Positions 9,567 through 18,968 of a DNA stretch of 64,000 nt are shown piece by piece. Positions within the stretch are counted from its first letter, which is position 1, and each line of letters begins with the position of its first letter. Both the position numbers and the translations under genes were made by a program. The notes beneath the pieces are model-generated. The model saw only the letters and a program-made list of their open reading frames with translations, made no database searches and was not told the origin of the DNA. The DNA lies in NCBI RefSeq assembly GCF_900168125.1, contig NZ_FUZF01000002.1, positions 56,464 through 120,463 on the forward strand, read 5' to 3'. The stretch comes from Sphingobacterium nematocida. Lineage in GTDB: Bacteria > Bacteroidota > Bacteroidia > Sphingobacteriales > Sphingobacteriaceae.

Positions 9567-10934
9567 ATTGCCTTTAGCAATTTTGTCTTTATCGTTGATC
9601 CAGACTTTTAGTTCATCACATGACATGAACTCTGGATTTATATCAATGTAAGTTGTTTCTCTTCGGGATTCAAACCATTCACTCAGGGTACGGTTTACTT
9701 TGTCCTGACGTGCAGCTTCTTTGATCTTGGCAAAGTCCTGATCCAAGTTCGCTTTATGGGGAGCTATTCTTGATTTAAGATAATATATGCGGTAAGATGT
9801 TTCGCCAGTTCTTTTATCTGTATACAAAGTAGCTTTAGAAATATCGCCCTCTTTTAGTGGGTCTATTGCATTAAATACCGCGACATCATCTAATTGATCG
9901 ACTGGTATTAAAGTAGAACGATCTTCCATATTGGTTACTACACCGCCATTATATTTGGTTTCTTTATCATCCGAATATATCGATGCTGCGGTATTGAAGT
10001 TCATTTTCTTTAAGTCAACAATAAGATTGTAAATACTATCTATTTTGCCTTTAGCACGGTTGAGTGCAGCCTGAGTAGGTTTACTCTTAACAAGAATATG
10101 ACGCACATTTACCTCTTCCCCACGTCTTTCTAGAACCTGAAGAAAATGGAATCCAAATTGTGTTTCGAATACAGGGGATATTTCTCCCGCTTTTAGTCTA
10201 AATGCTTGTGCTGAAAATTCCTTTACCCAAGCATCCCGCGTGTTGAAGCCTAATTCCCCACCATATGGAGCAGAGCCATCTTCAGAGTGAAAACGCGCAA
10301 TGGTTCCGAAATCTGAACCATCTAGTATCTGCTTGCGATATCCTTCAGCTTTTGTGCGGAACTGTTCTTTTTCTTCTTTCGTCAAAACAGGGTTGATAAC
10401 CAATTGCGCATATTCAATCTCTGTATTGAAATAAGGCAAGCTGTCTGCATTTAGACCTTGGAAATATTTTTTTACCTCTTGAGGTGTTACATCTACTTTA
10501 GAAACCAATTGTCCCTGCATTTTGTTTCCTTTTAATTGCTCGGCTACAGCTGGGCGCATTTCTTCTTTGTGTTGTAGGATAGACCGGTTTAAAAATTCTT
10601 CCAATCGCTCCTTGCCACCAGCTTTTTGAATCATCGAGCGGATACGGAAATTCAACTGATCGTCGATTTCACTTTCTGAGACTTCGACCGAGTCAATTAC
10701 GGCTTGTTGCGCCAGTAGCTTTTGTGTTAACAATTGCTGAAGTATATAACATTTTATTTTGTCGTTAGGAGGGTTTCCTTGTGCTAGAAACTGCGTGTAC
10801 TCCAATTCCAGATCCGACTGTAATATATGACTTGACCCTACGGTCGATATTACGCGGTCTACTAGTTTATCTTGTCCAATGACAGGTGAGAAGTATGTCG
10901 ATAGAATAAGGAGTATCCCTAAGATTTTTTTCAT
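9564..10934 (-). CDS. SurA-like periplasmic peptidyl-prolyl isomerase/chaperone
   Basis: The 456-residue protein has a signal peptide (MKKILGILLILSTYFS, cleavage near VIGQ). A SurA-type N-terminal chaperone domain follows (DRVISTVGSSHILQSDLE and the EVSESEIDDQLNFRI region). Two parvulin/PpiC domains start near residues 174 and 275 (the second with EVNVRHILVKSKP). It should assist folding of outer membrane proteins such as the SusC receptor, in the periplasm. The paired FHSEDGSAPYGGELGF and FHFLQVLERRGEEV blocks are typical of rotamase domain 1. It stands alone, divergent from the lactonase-fold gene. Confidence 0.9.
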   Translation of the reverse strand: MKKILGILLILSTYFSPVIGQDKLVDRVISTVGSSHILQSDLELEYTQFLAQGNPPNDKIKCYILQQLLTQKLLAQQAVIDSVEVSESEIDDQLNFRIRSMIQKAGGKERLEEFLNRSILQHKEEMRPAVAEQLKGNKMQGQLVSKVDVTPQEVKKYFQGLNADSLPYFNTEIEYAQLVINPVLTKEEKEQFRTKAEGYRKQILDGSDFGTIARFHSEDGSAPYGGELGFNTRDAWVKEFSAQAFRLKAGEISPVFETQFGFHFLQVLERRGEEVNVRHILVKSKPTQAALNRAKGKIDSIYNLIVDLKKMNFNTAASIYSDDKETKYNGGVVTNMEDRSTLIPVDQLDDVAVFNAIDPLKEGDISKATLYTDKRTGETSYRIYYLKSRIAPHKANLDQDFAKIKEAARQDKVNRTLSEWFESRRETTYIDINPEFMSCDELKVWINDKDKIAKGN

Positions 10935-11114
10935 GTTTGATTGTAGCTCAATATTTGTTTACAAAAATATCAGAATAATTTGTAAAAGTTGTATTTTTCA
11001 CCTGAATAATCATTCTAAGGTTTTATATTCCAGCTTTGTCTGATGTTTTTTTACGAATATAGCTTTTTGGTGAGCGTAAACATGGTTTTTAACGAATTTT
11101 AACTTGACTGAAAT

Positions 11115-12215
11115 ATGTTTGATTTGAAGAAGATAGTATCATTTATGACTAGTTTATTAACTGTTGGTTTGTTTTCCACGGCTGTAGCACAGAAGACAAC
11201 TCTTTACGTAGGCACGTATACTGGAAAAGGAGGAAGTGATGGCGTGCAGTGCTATGAGTTTGACGAGTCTAACGGACGTACAAGCTTTAAGTCAACCTTG
11301 AAAATGAGCAACCCATCTTTTTTGGTAAAAAATGGACAGGTATTATATGCTGTGAATGAGGATAATGAAGGAACGATTTCAGCGGTGGATTTGCAAACGG
11401 GAACTCTTTTAAATCAACTACCTACAAAAGGCGCACATCCTTGTCATGTTGCTATTAGCCCAAATTTGCCTGTTCTTGCAGTATCCAATTACTCTGGAGG
11501 CTCTCTTATATTATTCTCTATTAAGGAAGATGGAAGACTGAATCAACAGGAGGATTTTATTCAGTTTGAAGGGAGTAGTGTCAATACAGAAAGACAGTCA
11601 AAATCGCATATTCATTCCGCTTTTTTTTCAAAGGATGGGAAAAGACTTTTTGTATCTGATTTAGGTGCAGATTTGATTTATGTGTATGAAGTAAAAGAGA
11701 AGGCCGGGCGATTTACGTTGCATCGCATGGATGTGATTTCGGTGAAAAAAGGAGGGGGACCCAGACATGTTGTGGTTGCTGCTGATGCAAAGACTATTTA
11801 TTCTGTATTAGAATTGACTGGAGAGTTGGCTGTATTCCAACAGAAAGATGGAGAATGGAAAAACACACAGACACTGCCTATCTATAAAACAGGTTTTGTG
11901 GGTGAGCATGGTGCCGCTGATATTAAAATCTCAGGAGATGGAAGGTACGTGTACGCTACAAACCGAGGCGATGCCAATGTGATAGTCTGTTATGACGTGC
12001 TAAAAGATAAATCTTTACGCGTCAAAGATGTTAGTTCTACGGCGGGGATCTCTCCTCGAAATTTAAATATTTCGAAAAGTGGCAAGTGGGTGTTTGTAAC
12101 GAATCAGGTAAGCAATGCGATAACCGTTTTCAAACGCAATCCTAAAAAGGGTACGCTTCATGCGGTGGATTCTTCAATGATATCTGTGCAAAAGCCTGTT
12201 TGTGTCATTTATTAA
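11115..12215 (+). CDS. Secreted lactonase-family seven-bladed beta-propeller protein
   Basis: The 366-residue product resembles the YbhE/Pgl-type lactonase family. Repeated propeller strands include TLYVGTYTGKGGSDGVQ, HPCHVAISPNLPVLAVSNY, RHVVVAADAKTIYSVLE and GRYVYATNRGDANVI. The C-terminal PRNLNISKSGKWVFVTNQ is typical. Unlike cytoplasmic 6-phosphogluconolactonases it begins with a signal peptide (to about AVAQ), so an extracytoplasmic lactone or sugar-acid substrate is more likely than 6-phosphogluconolactone. No pentose phosphate genes lie nearby. Assignment to the family is firm; the substrate is not known. Confidence 0.85.
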   Translation: MFDLKKIVSFMTSLLTVGLFSTAVAQKTTLYVGTYTGKGGSDGVQCYEFDESNGRTSFKSTLKMSNPSFLVKNGQVLYAVNEDNEGTISAVDLQTGTLLNQLPTKGAHPCHVAISPNLPVLAVSNYSGGSLILFSIKEDGRLNQQEDFIQFEGSSVNTERQSKSHIHSAFFSKDGKRLFVSDLGADLIYVYEVKEKAGRFTLHRMDVISVKKGGGPRHVVVAADAKTIYSVLELTGELAVFQQKDGEWKNTQTLPIYKTGFVGEHGAADIKISGDGRYVYATNRGDANVIVCYDVLKDKSLRVKDVSSTAGISPRNLNISKSGKWVFVTNQVSNAITVFKRNPKKGTLHAVDSSMISVQKPVCVIY

Positions 12216-12270
12216 ATCTATTAACCAGAGGTTGATTCATTCACTAGCTGTGCATCTTAGTTGAATACCT

Positions 12271-12999
12271 TTATTCGGGTATGTCGTAATGCCCCAAGTA
12301 ACGTACAATACTGTTTGCCCTTGAGTTGACGTAGTTCGACGGACGTCGCGCATCCCATTGTCTAGGATTTGGAAGAATTGCGATAATTAAAGCGGCTTCC
12401 TTCTTTGTTAAGCTTTTAGCTGATTTGTTGTAGTAATAATGCGACGCGGCTTCTGCCCCATAGACACCTTGTCCCATTTCAATAACATTAAGGTAGACTT
12501 CGAGGATACGTTTTTTACTCCATAGGATCTCGATGAGAAATGTAAAATAAGTCTCAAGACCTTTTCTTAGCCAAGAACGTTCTGGCCATAGAAATACATT
12601 TTTTGCGACTTGCTGACTAATCGTGCTTCCGCCGCGTAAGGGTTTCCCGGATTTATTTTTTTCTAGGGCCTGTTTGATGGCATTGGTGTCAAATCCATTG
12701 TGAGTCATAAAATGTGCATCTTCGCCGGCTAGGGCTGCTCTTTTTAAATTGTTTGATATCTCATCATAAGGCAGCCAAGCTTTTTCTATTTTAAAGCCTT
12801 TACCTTCGGACTGCCATTGAAAGCCTCTTTTTATCATCAGATAGGTAATAGGGGGATTTATAAATTTAAGACACAGTACCCAGAAAATGGTCAGGACAAA
12901 AAAACCTCCGATAATACGGATCGACCATTTTTTTAGTTGTGCCTTCCATTGTACTGGAACTGTTTTCTTCTTTTTGTAGTTGTTGCGTTTTATTGCCAT
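12271..12999 (-). CDS. mtgA: Monofunctional peptidoglycan glycosyltransferase
   Basis: The 242-residue GT51 enzyme polymerises lipid II into glycan strands. One N-terminal membrane helix lies at about 28-48. The catalytic motif EDAHFMTHNGFD carries Glu93. The donor-site motif GGSTISQQVAKN is intact, as is EIYLN-type EVYLNVIEMGQGVYG. No transpeptidase domain is present, and the length fits MtgA rather than a class A PBP. The basic N terminus (KRNNYKKKKT) is cytoplasmic. The gene is followed within 55 nt by the convergent end of the lactonase gene. Confidence 0.95.
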   Translation of the reverse strand: MAIKRNNYKKKKTVPVQWKAQLKKWSIRIIGGFFVLTIFWVLCLKFINPPITYLMIKRGFQWQSEGKGFKIEKAWLPYDEISNNLKRAALAGEDAHFMTHNGFDTNAIKQALEKNKSGKPLRGGSTISQQVAKNVFLWPERSWLRKGLETYFTFLIEILWSKKRILEVYLNVIEMGQGVYGAEAASHYYYNKSAKSLTKKEAALIIAILPNPRQWDARRPSNYVNSRANSIVRYLGHYDIPE

Positions 13000-13099
13000 G
13001 ACCTAAACTGAATTTCGATGCAAACCTAAATAAAAACAGAGACCTTGCCAAATCCCCACAATTCTCTTATTTTTACACCTCAACAAAAAAAGATTCCCA

Positions 13100-15706
13100 T
13101 TGGCAAAGGCAAAGAAAGAAACCCCTCTAATGCAGCAATACAATAGTATTAAGACGAAGTATCCTGGTGCATTATTACTATTCCGTGTAGGTGATTTTTA
13201 TGAAACTTTTGGCGAGGATGCGATCAAAGCTTCCGGTATATTAGGTATTGTCTTAACTAAGCGTGGAAATGGTTCCGAATCCGAGACTGCGTTAGCTGGT
13301 TTTCCGCATCATTCTCTTGAAACTTACTTGCCGAAATTAGTGCGTGCGGGACAAAGGGTAGCGATATGTGATCAGCTAGAAGACCCTAAACAGACGAAAA
13401 CAATCGTTAAGAGAGGGGTGACAGAGCTTGTCACACCGGGGGTATCTTACAACGACAATATCGTACAGCAAAAATCCAATAATTACCTAGCCTCTGTCTA
13501 TATGGACAAAAGCTCGATTGGAATTTCTTTTTTAGATATTTCGACCGGAGAGTTCTTGGTAGCACAGGGAAATGCCAATTATATCGACAAGTTACTGCAG
13601 GGGTTTAAACCTACCGAAGTGATTATGCCCCGTAAGCAGGCTAAAGAATTTGTTTCGCAATTTGGTAGTCAGTATTATACCTACTCGCTGGAAGAGTGGC
13701 CGTATACTGGCGATTATGCCGAGGAAAGTTTGTTGAGACATTTTGAGGTAAAGTCATTGAAAGGATTTGGGATCGATCGCATGCCTACTGGGATAATTGC
13801 TGCCGGAGTCTCCTTGCACTACCTAAATGAAACTGAACACCGTAACTTACAACATATCACACATATTGCTCGGATTGAGGAAGATCGATATATGTGGTTG
13901 GATCGTTTTACGATTCGTAATTTAGAACTTATCGGTTCGGCAAATGAAAACGCTATTACGCTATCCGATGTATTAGATGAAACCGCGTCACCGATGGGGG
14001 CTCGTTTGTTGAAACGTTGGATTGTAATGCCATTAAAAGATAAAAAATCGATACAGGAACGGCTGAATGTTGTTGACTATTTTTATCAAAATCGGGAATT
14101 GCGCGATGAACTGGTACGCGAGATTAAGCAGGTCGGGGACTTGGAAAGATTGATCAGTAAGATCGGGTTGCAAAAGGCAAATCCACGAGAAATATCTCAG
14201 CTTAAGCGTTCTCTATATGCTGTAGAGAAATTAAAGACCCTGACTAATATTGACGCATCCGAATCTTTATCTATGATTTCGGAACAGTTGAATCCCTGCT
14301 CTATTATTAGGGACAAAATAGAGAAAACAATTCAGGCTGAGCCACCCGTTGCGTTAAATAAAGGGAACGTTATTGCGGATGGCATTGATGAAGATCTGGA
14401 TAAATTACGTAAAGTTGCCTTTGGCGGCAAGGGCTACTTGCTGGAAATACAACGACGTGAATCTGAAGCTACCGGTATTCCATCCTTAAAGATAGCTTTT
14501 AATAATGTATTTGGTTACTACTTAGAGGTAACAAACACACACAAAGACAAAGTTCCGACATCTTGGATACGAAAACAGACTCTGGTAAATGCCGAACGAT
14601 ACATTACGGAAGAACTTAAAGAATACGAAGAACAGATTTTAGGAGCTGAAGAGAAAATACAGGCTATTGAAAACCGTATTTATGGCGAATTACTAATAGC
14701 CATAAGTGAATACATAAAGCCTATACAGCTGAATGCACAGTTGATTGCTAAATTGGATGTCTTGCTCAATTTTGCGGTCATTGCAGAGAAAAACTATTAC
14801 ATTAAGCCGGAGATCAGCGATACTAAGATTCTAGATATTAAAGGTGGGCGTCATCCTGTGATCGAACGTAATCTTCCTGTAGGGGAAGATTATATAACAA
14901 ATGACACCTACTTGGACCCAGAGACACAGCAGATCATCATTATAACGGGACCCAATATGGCGGGTAAGTCAGCATTATTACGACAGACTGGCTTAATCGT
15001 TCTGATGGCTCAGATTGGAAGTTTTGTGCCAGCGAAGGAAGCGCATATTGGGCTGGTAGATAAAATTTTTACTCGTGTAGGAGCCTCTGATAACATCACA
15101 TCAGGAGAGTCTACTTTTATGGTGGAGATGAATGAGACCGCGAGTATTATGAACAATCTATCTGACCGCAGTTTAATTTTGTTGGATGAAATAGGAAGAG
15201 GGACTAGTACTTACGATGGTATCTCTATTGCTTGGGCTATTGCCGAGTTTTTACATACACACCCATCCACACGAGCTAAGACGCTATTTGCTACGCATTA
15301 TCATGAATTGAATGAGCTTAGTACATCTATGCCTCGGATCAAAAACTTTAACGTATCTGTCAAGGAGGTAAATAATAAAGTAATCTTTTTACGTAAACTG
15401 GTGCCAGGTGGTTCTGAACATAGTTTTGGTATACATGTCGCCAAGTTGGCCGGGATGCCTCCAAGATTAATTGGTCGGGCCAATGAGATTCTGAAGAGAT
15501 TAGAGCAGGAGCGTACAGGAGGAGAAAAAATTAAAGACAGTATGCGGAAAATCCAAAAGCAGGCATATCAGTTACAAATGTTTGCCATCGATGATCCTAT
15601 CTTGGAGAAAATAAGGGATATGTTGAATAATTTGGATGTCAATACGTTGACTCCAGTAGAGGCACTTATGAAATTGGATGAGATACAGCGGTTGTTGAAA
15701 AATTAG
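13100..15706 (+). CDS. mutS: DNA mismatch repair protein MutS (TTG start)
   Basis: The 868-residue protein is full-length MutS. The mismatch-reading Phe-x-Glu is F33-Y34-E35 in RVGDFYETF. The ATPase has Walker [10 protein letters not shown] at about 618, then the [12 protein letters not shown] signature, Walker [17 protein letters not shown] and ATHYHEL. The C-terminal dimerisation helix-turn-helix region ([11 protein letters not shown]) is present. The start is TTG at 13100: the frame begins directly with [13 protein letters not shown], which fits MutS N termini, and the next in-frame ATG would lose conserved residues. It binds mispairs and recruits MutL, which is not in the window. Confidence 0.97.
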   Translation: MAKAKKETPLMQQYNSIKTKYPGALLLFRVGDFYETFGEDAIKASGILGIVLTKRGNGSESETALAGFPHHSLETYLPKLVRAGQRVAICDQLEDPKQTKTIVKRGVTELVTPGVSYNDNIVQQKSNNYLASVYMDKSSIGISFLDISTGEFLVAQGNANYIDKLLQGFKPTEVIMPRKQAKEFVSQFGSQYYTYSLEEWPYTGDYAEESLLRHFEVKSLKGFGIDRMPTGIIAAGVSLHYLNETEHRNLQHITHIARIEEDRYMWLDRFTIRNLELIGSANENAITLSDVLDETASPMGARLLKRWIVMPLKDKKSIQERLNVVDYFYQNRELRDELVREIKQVGDLERLISKIGLQKANPREISQLKRSLYAVEKLKTLTNIDASESLSMISEQLNPCSIIRDKIEKTIQAEPPVALNKGNVIADGIDEDLDKLRKVAFGGKGYLLEIQRRESEATGIPSLKIAFNNVFGYYLEVTNTHKDKVPTSWIRKQTLVNAERYITEELKEYEEQILGAEEKIQAIENRIYGELLIAISEYIKPIQLNAQLIAKLDVLLNFAVIAEKNYYIKPEISDTKILDIKGGRHPVIERNLPVGEDYITNDTYLDPETQQIIIITGPNMAGKSALLRQTGLIVLMAQIGSFVPAKEAHIGLVDKIFTRVGASDNITSGESTFMVEMNETASIMNNLSDRSLILLDEIGRGTSTYDGISIAWAIAEFLHTHPSTRAKTLFATHYHELNELSTSMPRIKNFNVSVKEVNNKVIFLRKLVPGGSEHSFGIHVAKLAGMPPRLIGRANEILKRLEQERTGGEKIKDSMRKIQKQAYQLQMFAIDDPILEKIRDMLNNLDVNTLTPVEALMKLDEIQRLLKN

Positions 15707-15739
15707 ATAGTACATATTCAGGGGTAACTTTTGCAGTCT

Positions 15740-16447
15740 ATGGGATCGGTGTTTAAGTTTAAAGAGTTTGAGGTGAACCAAGAGGGCTGTGCGATGAAGA
15801 TCAACACGGATGGGGTTTTATTAGGGTCATTAGTAGAAGCAGCGTGCCCCGTTCGGATCCTTGATGTTGGTTCGGGGACGGGCGTGATAGCAATGATGTT
15901 GGCACAACGTTTTCCAGAAGCTCTCGTGGATGCTATAGATATCGATGAAGTAGCATTTTTTAGGAGCGAAGAAAATTTTCTAAAATCACAGTTTGCTGAT
16001 CGTATGACTGCTTATTGTGGTGATTTCGAAACTCTGGAACCAAGCAATAGATATGATCTTATTGTGAGTAATCCACCCTTTTATATAAATACACTTCATA
16101 ATCCGGATCAACGAAAGCGGTTAGCCCGTCATACCGATCTGGATTTTTTTAAACGATTAATACGATTCTCCAAAGAACGGTTGGTAGAAGGGGGTACATT
16201 ACAGCTCATTTTGCCTGCGGATCTGAGTGATGAGATAAAAGTTTATACGGATTCGGAAGAACTAATACTAACCAGAACGGTAAATGTGCAGTCGTTTAGC
16301 GATACAGAGATTATCCGTAAAGTTTTGACTTTTAGCAAATCAGAAAATGACAACAAACAATGTAGTAACTTTGTGATTTACCATCAGAAGGGGATTTATT
16401 CAAAGGATTATAGGTCGGTTCTAAAGCCGTTTTTTCTGGCTTTTTGA
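15740..16447 (+). CDS. trmN6: tRNA1(Val) (adenine37-N6)-methyltransferase-like enzyme
   Basis: This is a Rossmann-fold SAM methyltransferase of the YfiC/TrmN6 type. Motif I is ILDVGSGTGVIAMMLAQ, and the N6-adenine catalytic motif is NPPF in VSNPPFYINTL. The N-terminal FKFKEFEVNQEGCAMKI and TDGVLLG are characteristic of the family. The ATG at 15740 (MGSVFKF) is preferred to an in-frame TTG at 15731 because homologues begin close to it. It lies just after mutS and 27 nt before a phosphodiesterase gene, probably in one transcript. Confidence 0.85.
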   Translation: MGSVFKFKEFEVNQEGCAMKINTDGVLLGSLVEAACPVRILDVGSGTGVIAMMLAQRFPEALVDAIDIDEVAFFRSEENFLKSQFADRMTAYCGDFETLEPSNRYDLIVSNPPFYINTLHNPDQRKRLARHTDLDFFKRLIRFSKERLVEGGTLQLILPADLSDEIKVYTDSEELILTRTVNVQSFSDTEIIRKVLTFSKSENDNKQCSNFVIYHQKGIYSKDYRSVLKPFFLAF

Positions 16448-16474
16448 TAATTTGAGGATCAATAGAAATATATT

Positions 16475-16966
16475 ATGAAGATAGGTCTCTTATCCGATAC
16501 ACACAGTTACTTGGACGAAGCCGTCTTCAAGCATTTTGAAAATTGTAATGAGGTCTGGCATGCAGGTGATTTTGGCAATGTAGCTATTATAGATCAGTTG
16601 AAATCGTTTAAACCTTTTAGAGGTGTCTATGGTAATATAGATGGAAAAGATGTTCGGGTAGAATGCCCAGAGCACTTACGTTTCGACTGTGAAGGCGTGG
16701 ATGTTTGGATGACACATATCGGAGGGTACCCTGGGAGGTATGCCGCAGCAGTCAAACCAACAATTCTAGAAAAACCTCCCAAATTATTTATTTGCGGACA
16801 TTCTCATATTTTAAAGGTTCAATATGATCCAAAGCTGTCTCTATTGCATTTAAACCCGGGTGCAGCAGGAAAACAAGGCTGGCATAAAGTGCGTACCTTG
16901 ATGCGGTTTGAGCTTAATTTGGGTAAAATTGAGAATTTGGAAATAATAGAGTTGTTTAATCGGTAA
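16475..16966 (+). CDS. YfcE/MJ0936-family metallophosphoesterase
   Basis: The 163-residue calcineurin-like protein has all the metal-binding blocks of the small YfcE/Vps29-like phosphodiesterases: LLSDTHS (Asp and His), HAGDFGN, VYGNIDGKD, THIGG and ICGHSH. Family members hydrolyse phosphodiesters such as cAMP in vitro, but the physiological substrate is usually unknown. The length is normal. It follows the trmN6-like gene by 27 nt and is followed by fbp, which has its own promoter. Confidence 0.85.
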   Translation: MKIGLLSDTHSYLDEAVFKHFENCNEVWHAGDFGNVAIIDQLKSFKPFRGVYGNIDGKDVRVECPEHLRFDCEGVDVWMTHIGGYPGRYAAAVKPTILEKPPKLFICGHSHILKVQYDPKLSLLHLNPGAAGKQGWHKVRTLMRFELNLGKIENLEIIELFNR

Positions 16967-16983
16967 ATATTTTCATATTTTTG
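16952..16983 (+). promoter_or_regulatory. Promoter of fbp (TTG ... TATTTTTG)
   Basis: TATTTTTG at 16976-16983 fits the -7 consensus TAnnTTTG. TTGTTT at 16952-16957 sits at a -33 distance. The box ends 19 nt before the fbp ATG, giving a very short leader. Confidence 0.5.
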
Positions 16984-17002
16984 TTTTTTATAAAAATAAA
17001 TT

Positions 17003-18013
17003 ATGAAATCCTTAAAAACTTTAGGTCAGTTTATTATTGAAAAACAAACGGATTTTCCTTATGCAAAAGGAGAGTTATCCCGCTTGTTGCGTGACATTGG
17101 AATCGCAGCTAAGATTGTCAACCGTGAGGTCAACAAAGCTGGATTGGTCGATATTTTAGGTACAGTTGGAAACAATACCAACGTATTTGGAGAGAATCAA
17201 AAAAAGCTAGACGTTTATGCCGATGAACAATTTATAGCAGCGCTAAAGGACGGAGGAGAGTGTTGCTTCGTAGCTTCTGAAGAACAAGAAGAAGGGGTAG
17301 AGCTGACGGACGCTGGAGTTTCTAAAAATGCGAAGTATATTGTTTGTATAGATCCTTTGGATGGTAGTTCGAATATAGAGGTGAATGTCTCCGTGGGGAC
17401 TATCTTCTCGATATATCGACGTATCAGCCAGGTAGGTGAGGCTTTGACTCAGGAAGACTTATTACAGACAGGCCTACGTCAGGTGGCAGCCGGTTACATC
17501 ATCTATGGCTCGTCAACGATGTTAGTGTATACAACAGGTAAAGGAGTTAATGGATTTACATTGGATCCTTCTATAGGTGAGTTTTGTCTATCACACCCAA
17601 ATATGAAGATTCCTACCCAAGGACATATTTATTCGGTGAATGAAGGGAACTATCTGAAGTTTCCACAAGGTGTCAAGAATTATATCAAATACTGTCAGGA
17701 GGAAGATGCCGCAAGCAACCGCCCCTATACATCGAGATATATCGGGTCTATGGTTGCAGATATTCATAGAAATCTTCTCTTGGGAGGAGTTTTTATCTAT
17801 CCCCAGACATCGTTACAGCCTAAAGGTAAGTTAAGATTGATGTATGAATGTAATCCAATTGCTTTTATTATAGAACAAGCGGGAGGAAAGGCGACCACTG
17901 GGACGCAAAGGATACTGGAAATTATACCAGAGGAACTTCACCAGCGTGTGCCAGCTATATTAGGTAGTACCGATATGGTGAATAAAGTATTGGAGTTTAT
18001 GGACAAATCATAA
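17003..18013 (+). CDS. fbp: Class I fructose-1,6-bisphosphatase
   Basis: The 336-residue enzyme removes the C1 phosphate of fructose 1,6-bisphosphate in gluconeogenesis. The class I metal site is clear: the CVASEEQEE acidic loop and [17 protein letters not shown] (from about residue 118). The sugar-phosphate block [19 protein letters not shown] with the final GS(T)DMV region is also present. Length matches bacterial class I enzymes. Its 3' end overlaps the convergent MerR gene by 6 nt. Confidence 0.97.
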   Translation: MKSLKTLGQFIIEKQTDFPYAKGELSRLLRDIGIAAKIVNREVNKAGLVDILGTVGNNTNVFGENQKKLDVYADEQFIAALKDGGECCFVASEEQEEGVELTDAGVSKNAKYIVCIDPLDGSSNIEVNVSVGTIFSIYRRISQVGEALTQEDLLQTGLRQVAAGYIIYGSSTMLVYTTGKGVNGFTLDPSIGEFCLSHPNMKIPTQGHIYSVNEGNYLKFPQGVKNYIKYCQEEDAASNRPYTSRYIGSMVADIHRNLLLGGVFIYPQTSLQPKGKLRLMYECNPIAFIIEQAGGKATTGTQRILEIIPEELHQRVPAILGSTDMVNKVLEFMDKS

Positions 18014-18343
18014 ACTATCTCTTACTTCCATTAAAAAAGATTTCAATCGCTCTAGAGAATCAATAACACGTTGGTTCTCTTTTGCTTCTGTCTTATTCGT
18101 GCGTAAATAGTCTCTAGCACCTTGTAGGGTATAGCCTTTCTCTTTGACTAAGTTGAAGATGATTTTAAGATTAGCAATGTCATTTTGTGTAAATAACCTA
18201 TTTCCCTTTTTATTCTTTTTGGGTTGAAGAATATCAAATTCACGTTCATAAAAACGGATTTGAGAGGCGTTCACGTCAAACATCTGGGTTACTTCGCCCA
18301 TTGTATAATACAATTTGTTGATTTCGCGTTCTTTGTAAGGCAT
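18008..18343 (-). CDS. MerR-family transcriptional regulator
   Basis: A MerR winged helix lies near the N terminus ([20 protein letters not shown] then [19 protein letters not shown]), followed by a coiled coil. No C-terminal effector domain or metal-binding cysteines are seen, so the signal is unknown. The frame is open upstream to a TTG at 18373, but a perfect -7 box at 18371-18378 overlaps that codon. The ATG at 18343 (MPYKERE) is therefore taken as the start, giving 111 residues. Confidence 0.85.
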   Translation of the reverse strand: MPYKEREINKLYYTMGEVTQMFDVNASQIRFYEREFDILQPKKNKKGNRLFTQNDIANLKIIFNLVKEKGYTLQGARDYLRTNKTEAKENQRVIDSLERLKSFLMEVRDSL

Positions 18344-18370
18344 ACTAAATAATCTGTTTTGAACCAGTAA

Positions 18371-18378
18371 CAAACTTA
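18371..18378 (-). promoter_or_regulatory. -7 box (TAAGTTTG) for the MerR gene
   Basis: Read on the minus strand, TAAGTTTG fits TAnnTTTG and lies 27 nt before ATG 18343. It argues against the longer TTG-started reading frame. Confidence 0.45.
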
Positions 18379-18384
18379 GACAAA

Positions 18385-18486
18385 ATGCTTGGCATTCACG
18401 AATACCTAATTAAAAAAAACAAGGTTTATTACGGTTATGTGGGGGCTATGGTTATCTTGATTGGTTTGTATATTTTTGTGTTATGA
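18385..18486 (+). CDS. 33-residue membrane peptide, formerly overlapping the HExxH gene
   Basis: ATG 18385 opens a short frame with a basic, polar start (MLGIHEYLIKKNK) and one hydrophobic helix (GAMVILIGLYIFVL). It ends at TGA 18484-18486. I recognise no family. Its reality is supported by context. If the 89-nt repeat inserted here is removed, its TTATGA stop joins the downstream gene as TTATGAAAGG, a classic ATGA stop/start overlap. That suggests the two were translationally coupled before the insertion. Confidence 0.5.
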   Translation: MLGIHEYLIKKNKVYYGYVGAMVILIGLYIFVL

Positions 18487-18577
18487 AATATTCATGTAGC
18501 AAAACCGCACAAACACGAATGAATATAATTTGGATATTCCATATGGCAGCTGAAAATCAAGTCATATACATATGAAA
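18482..18577 (+). repeat. TATGAAA-bounded hairpin element, copy A
   Basis: TATGAAA at 18482-18488 and again at 18571-18577 bound an 89-nt period. The left part (TATGaAATATTCA) pairs with TGGATATTcCATA at 18531-18543, allowing one G-U pair and one mismatch. The tail reads TGgcagCTGAAAATCAA then TATACA before the second TATGAAA. The right TATGAAA is the start codon (ATG AAA) of the HExxH gene. Homologues lie at 23829, 46434, 46548 and 51262, with a partial one at 30567. Confidence 0.8.
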
Positions 18578-18934
18578 GGTAAAGTAATTGTTAGCTCGTT
18601 TCTCACCCGTTTGTTTTCAGCAGGAAGAGCGAGTGCTGTGACTATTTTCCCTTTCATTTTTGTGAAGACGAGGAAGCTACGAGAAGATGTGGTGTTGATT
18701 AATCATGAGCAGATACATATCGCCCAAGCGTTAGAATTGTTCGTATTCCCCTTCTATCTGCTTTATCTACTCGAATTCTTGATCCAGCTAGTGCGCCATA
18801 GAGATTTCCATCGTGCCTATAGGAATATAAGCTTTGAACGGGAAGCCTATTATAATGAGACGGATTTAGACTATATGAGGTATAGAAAGGTCTGGAGTTT
18901 CACCAGATATTATATTCAACAAAAAGGCTCTTAG
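18572..18934 (+). CDS. Small membrane-associated protein with HExxH zinc-peptidase-like motif
   Basis: The 120-residue protein carries H45-E46-Q-I-H49 (NHEQIHIAQ), the zinc motif of gluzincin-type metallopeptidases. A hydrophobic stretch follows (LFVFPFYLLYLLEFLIQLV), and SFEREAYYNE downstream offers Glu as a possible third ligand. It is far shorter than known HExxH peptidases, so it may be a minimal family member or have lost proteolytic function. Its start ATG is supplied by the right end of repeat copy A. A terminator hairpin begins inside its last codons. Confidence 0.75.
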   Translation: MKGKVIVSSFLTRLFSAGRASAVTIFPFIFVKTRKLREDVVLINHEQIHIAQALELFVFPFYLLYLLEFLIQLVRHRDFHRAYRNISFEREAYYNETDLDYMRYRKVWSFTRYYIQQKGS

Positions 18935-18953
18935 AATTCTAAGAGCCTTTTTG
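18921..18953. terminator. Terminator hairpin overlapping the HExxH gene stop
   Basis: AAAAAGGCTCTTAGAATTCTAAGAGCCTTTTT is a near-perfect palindrome (arms AAAAAGGCTCTTAGAA / TTCTAAGAGCCTTTTT) with A and T tracts at the two ends. It can serve both the HExxH gene and the convergent accD. Confidence 0.8.
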
Positions 18954-18968
18954 TTAGGGGGTAATGTT

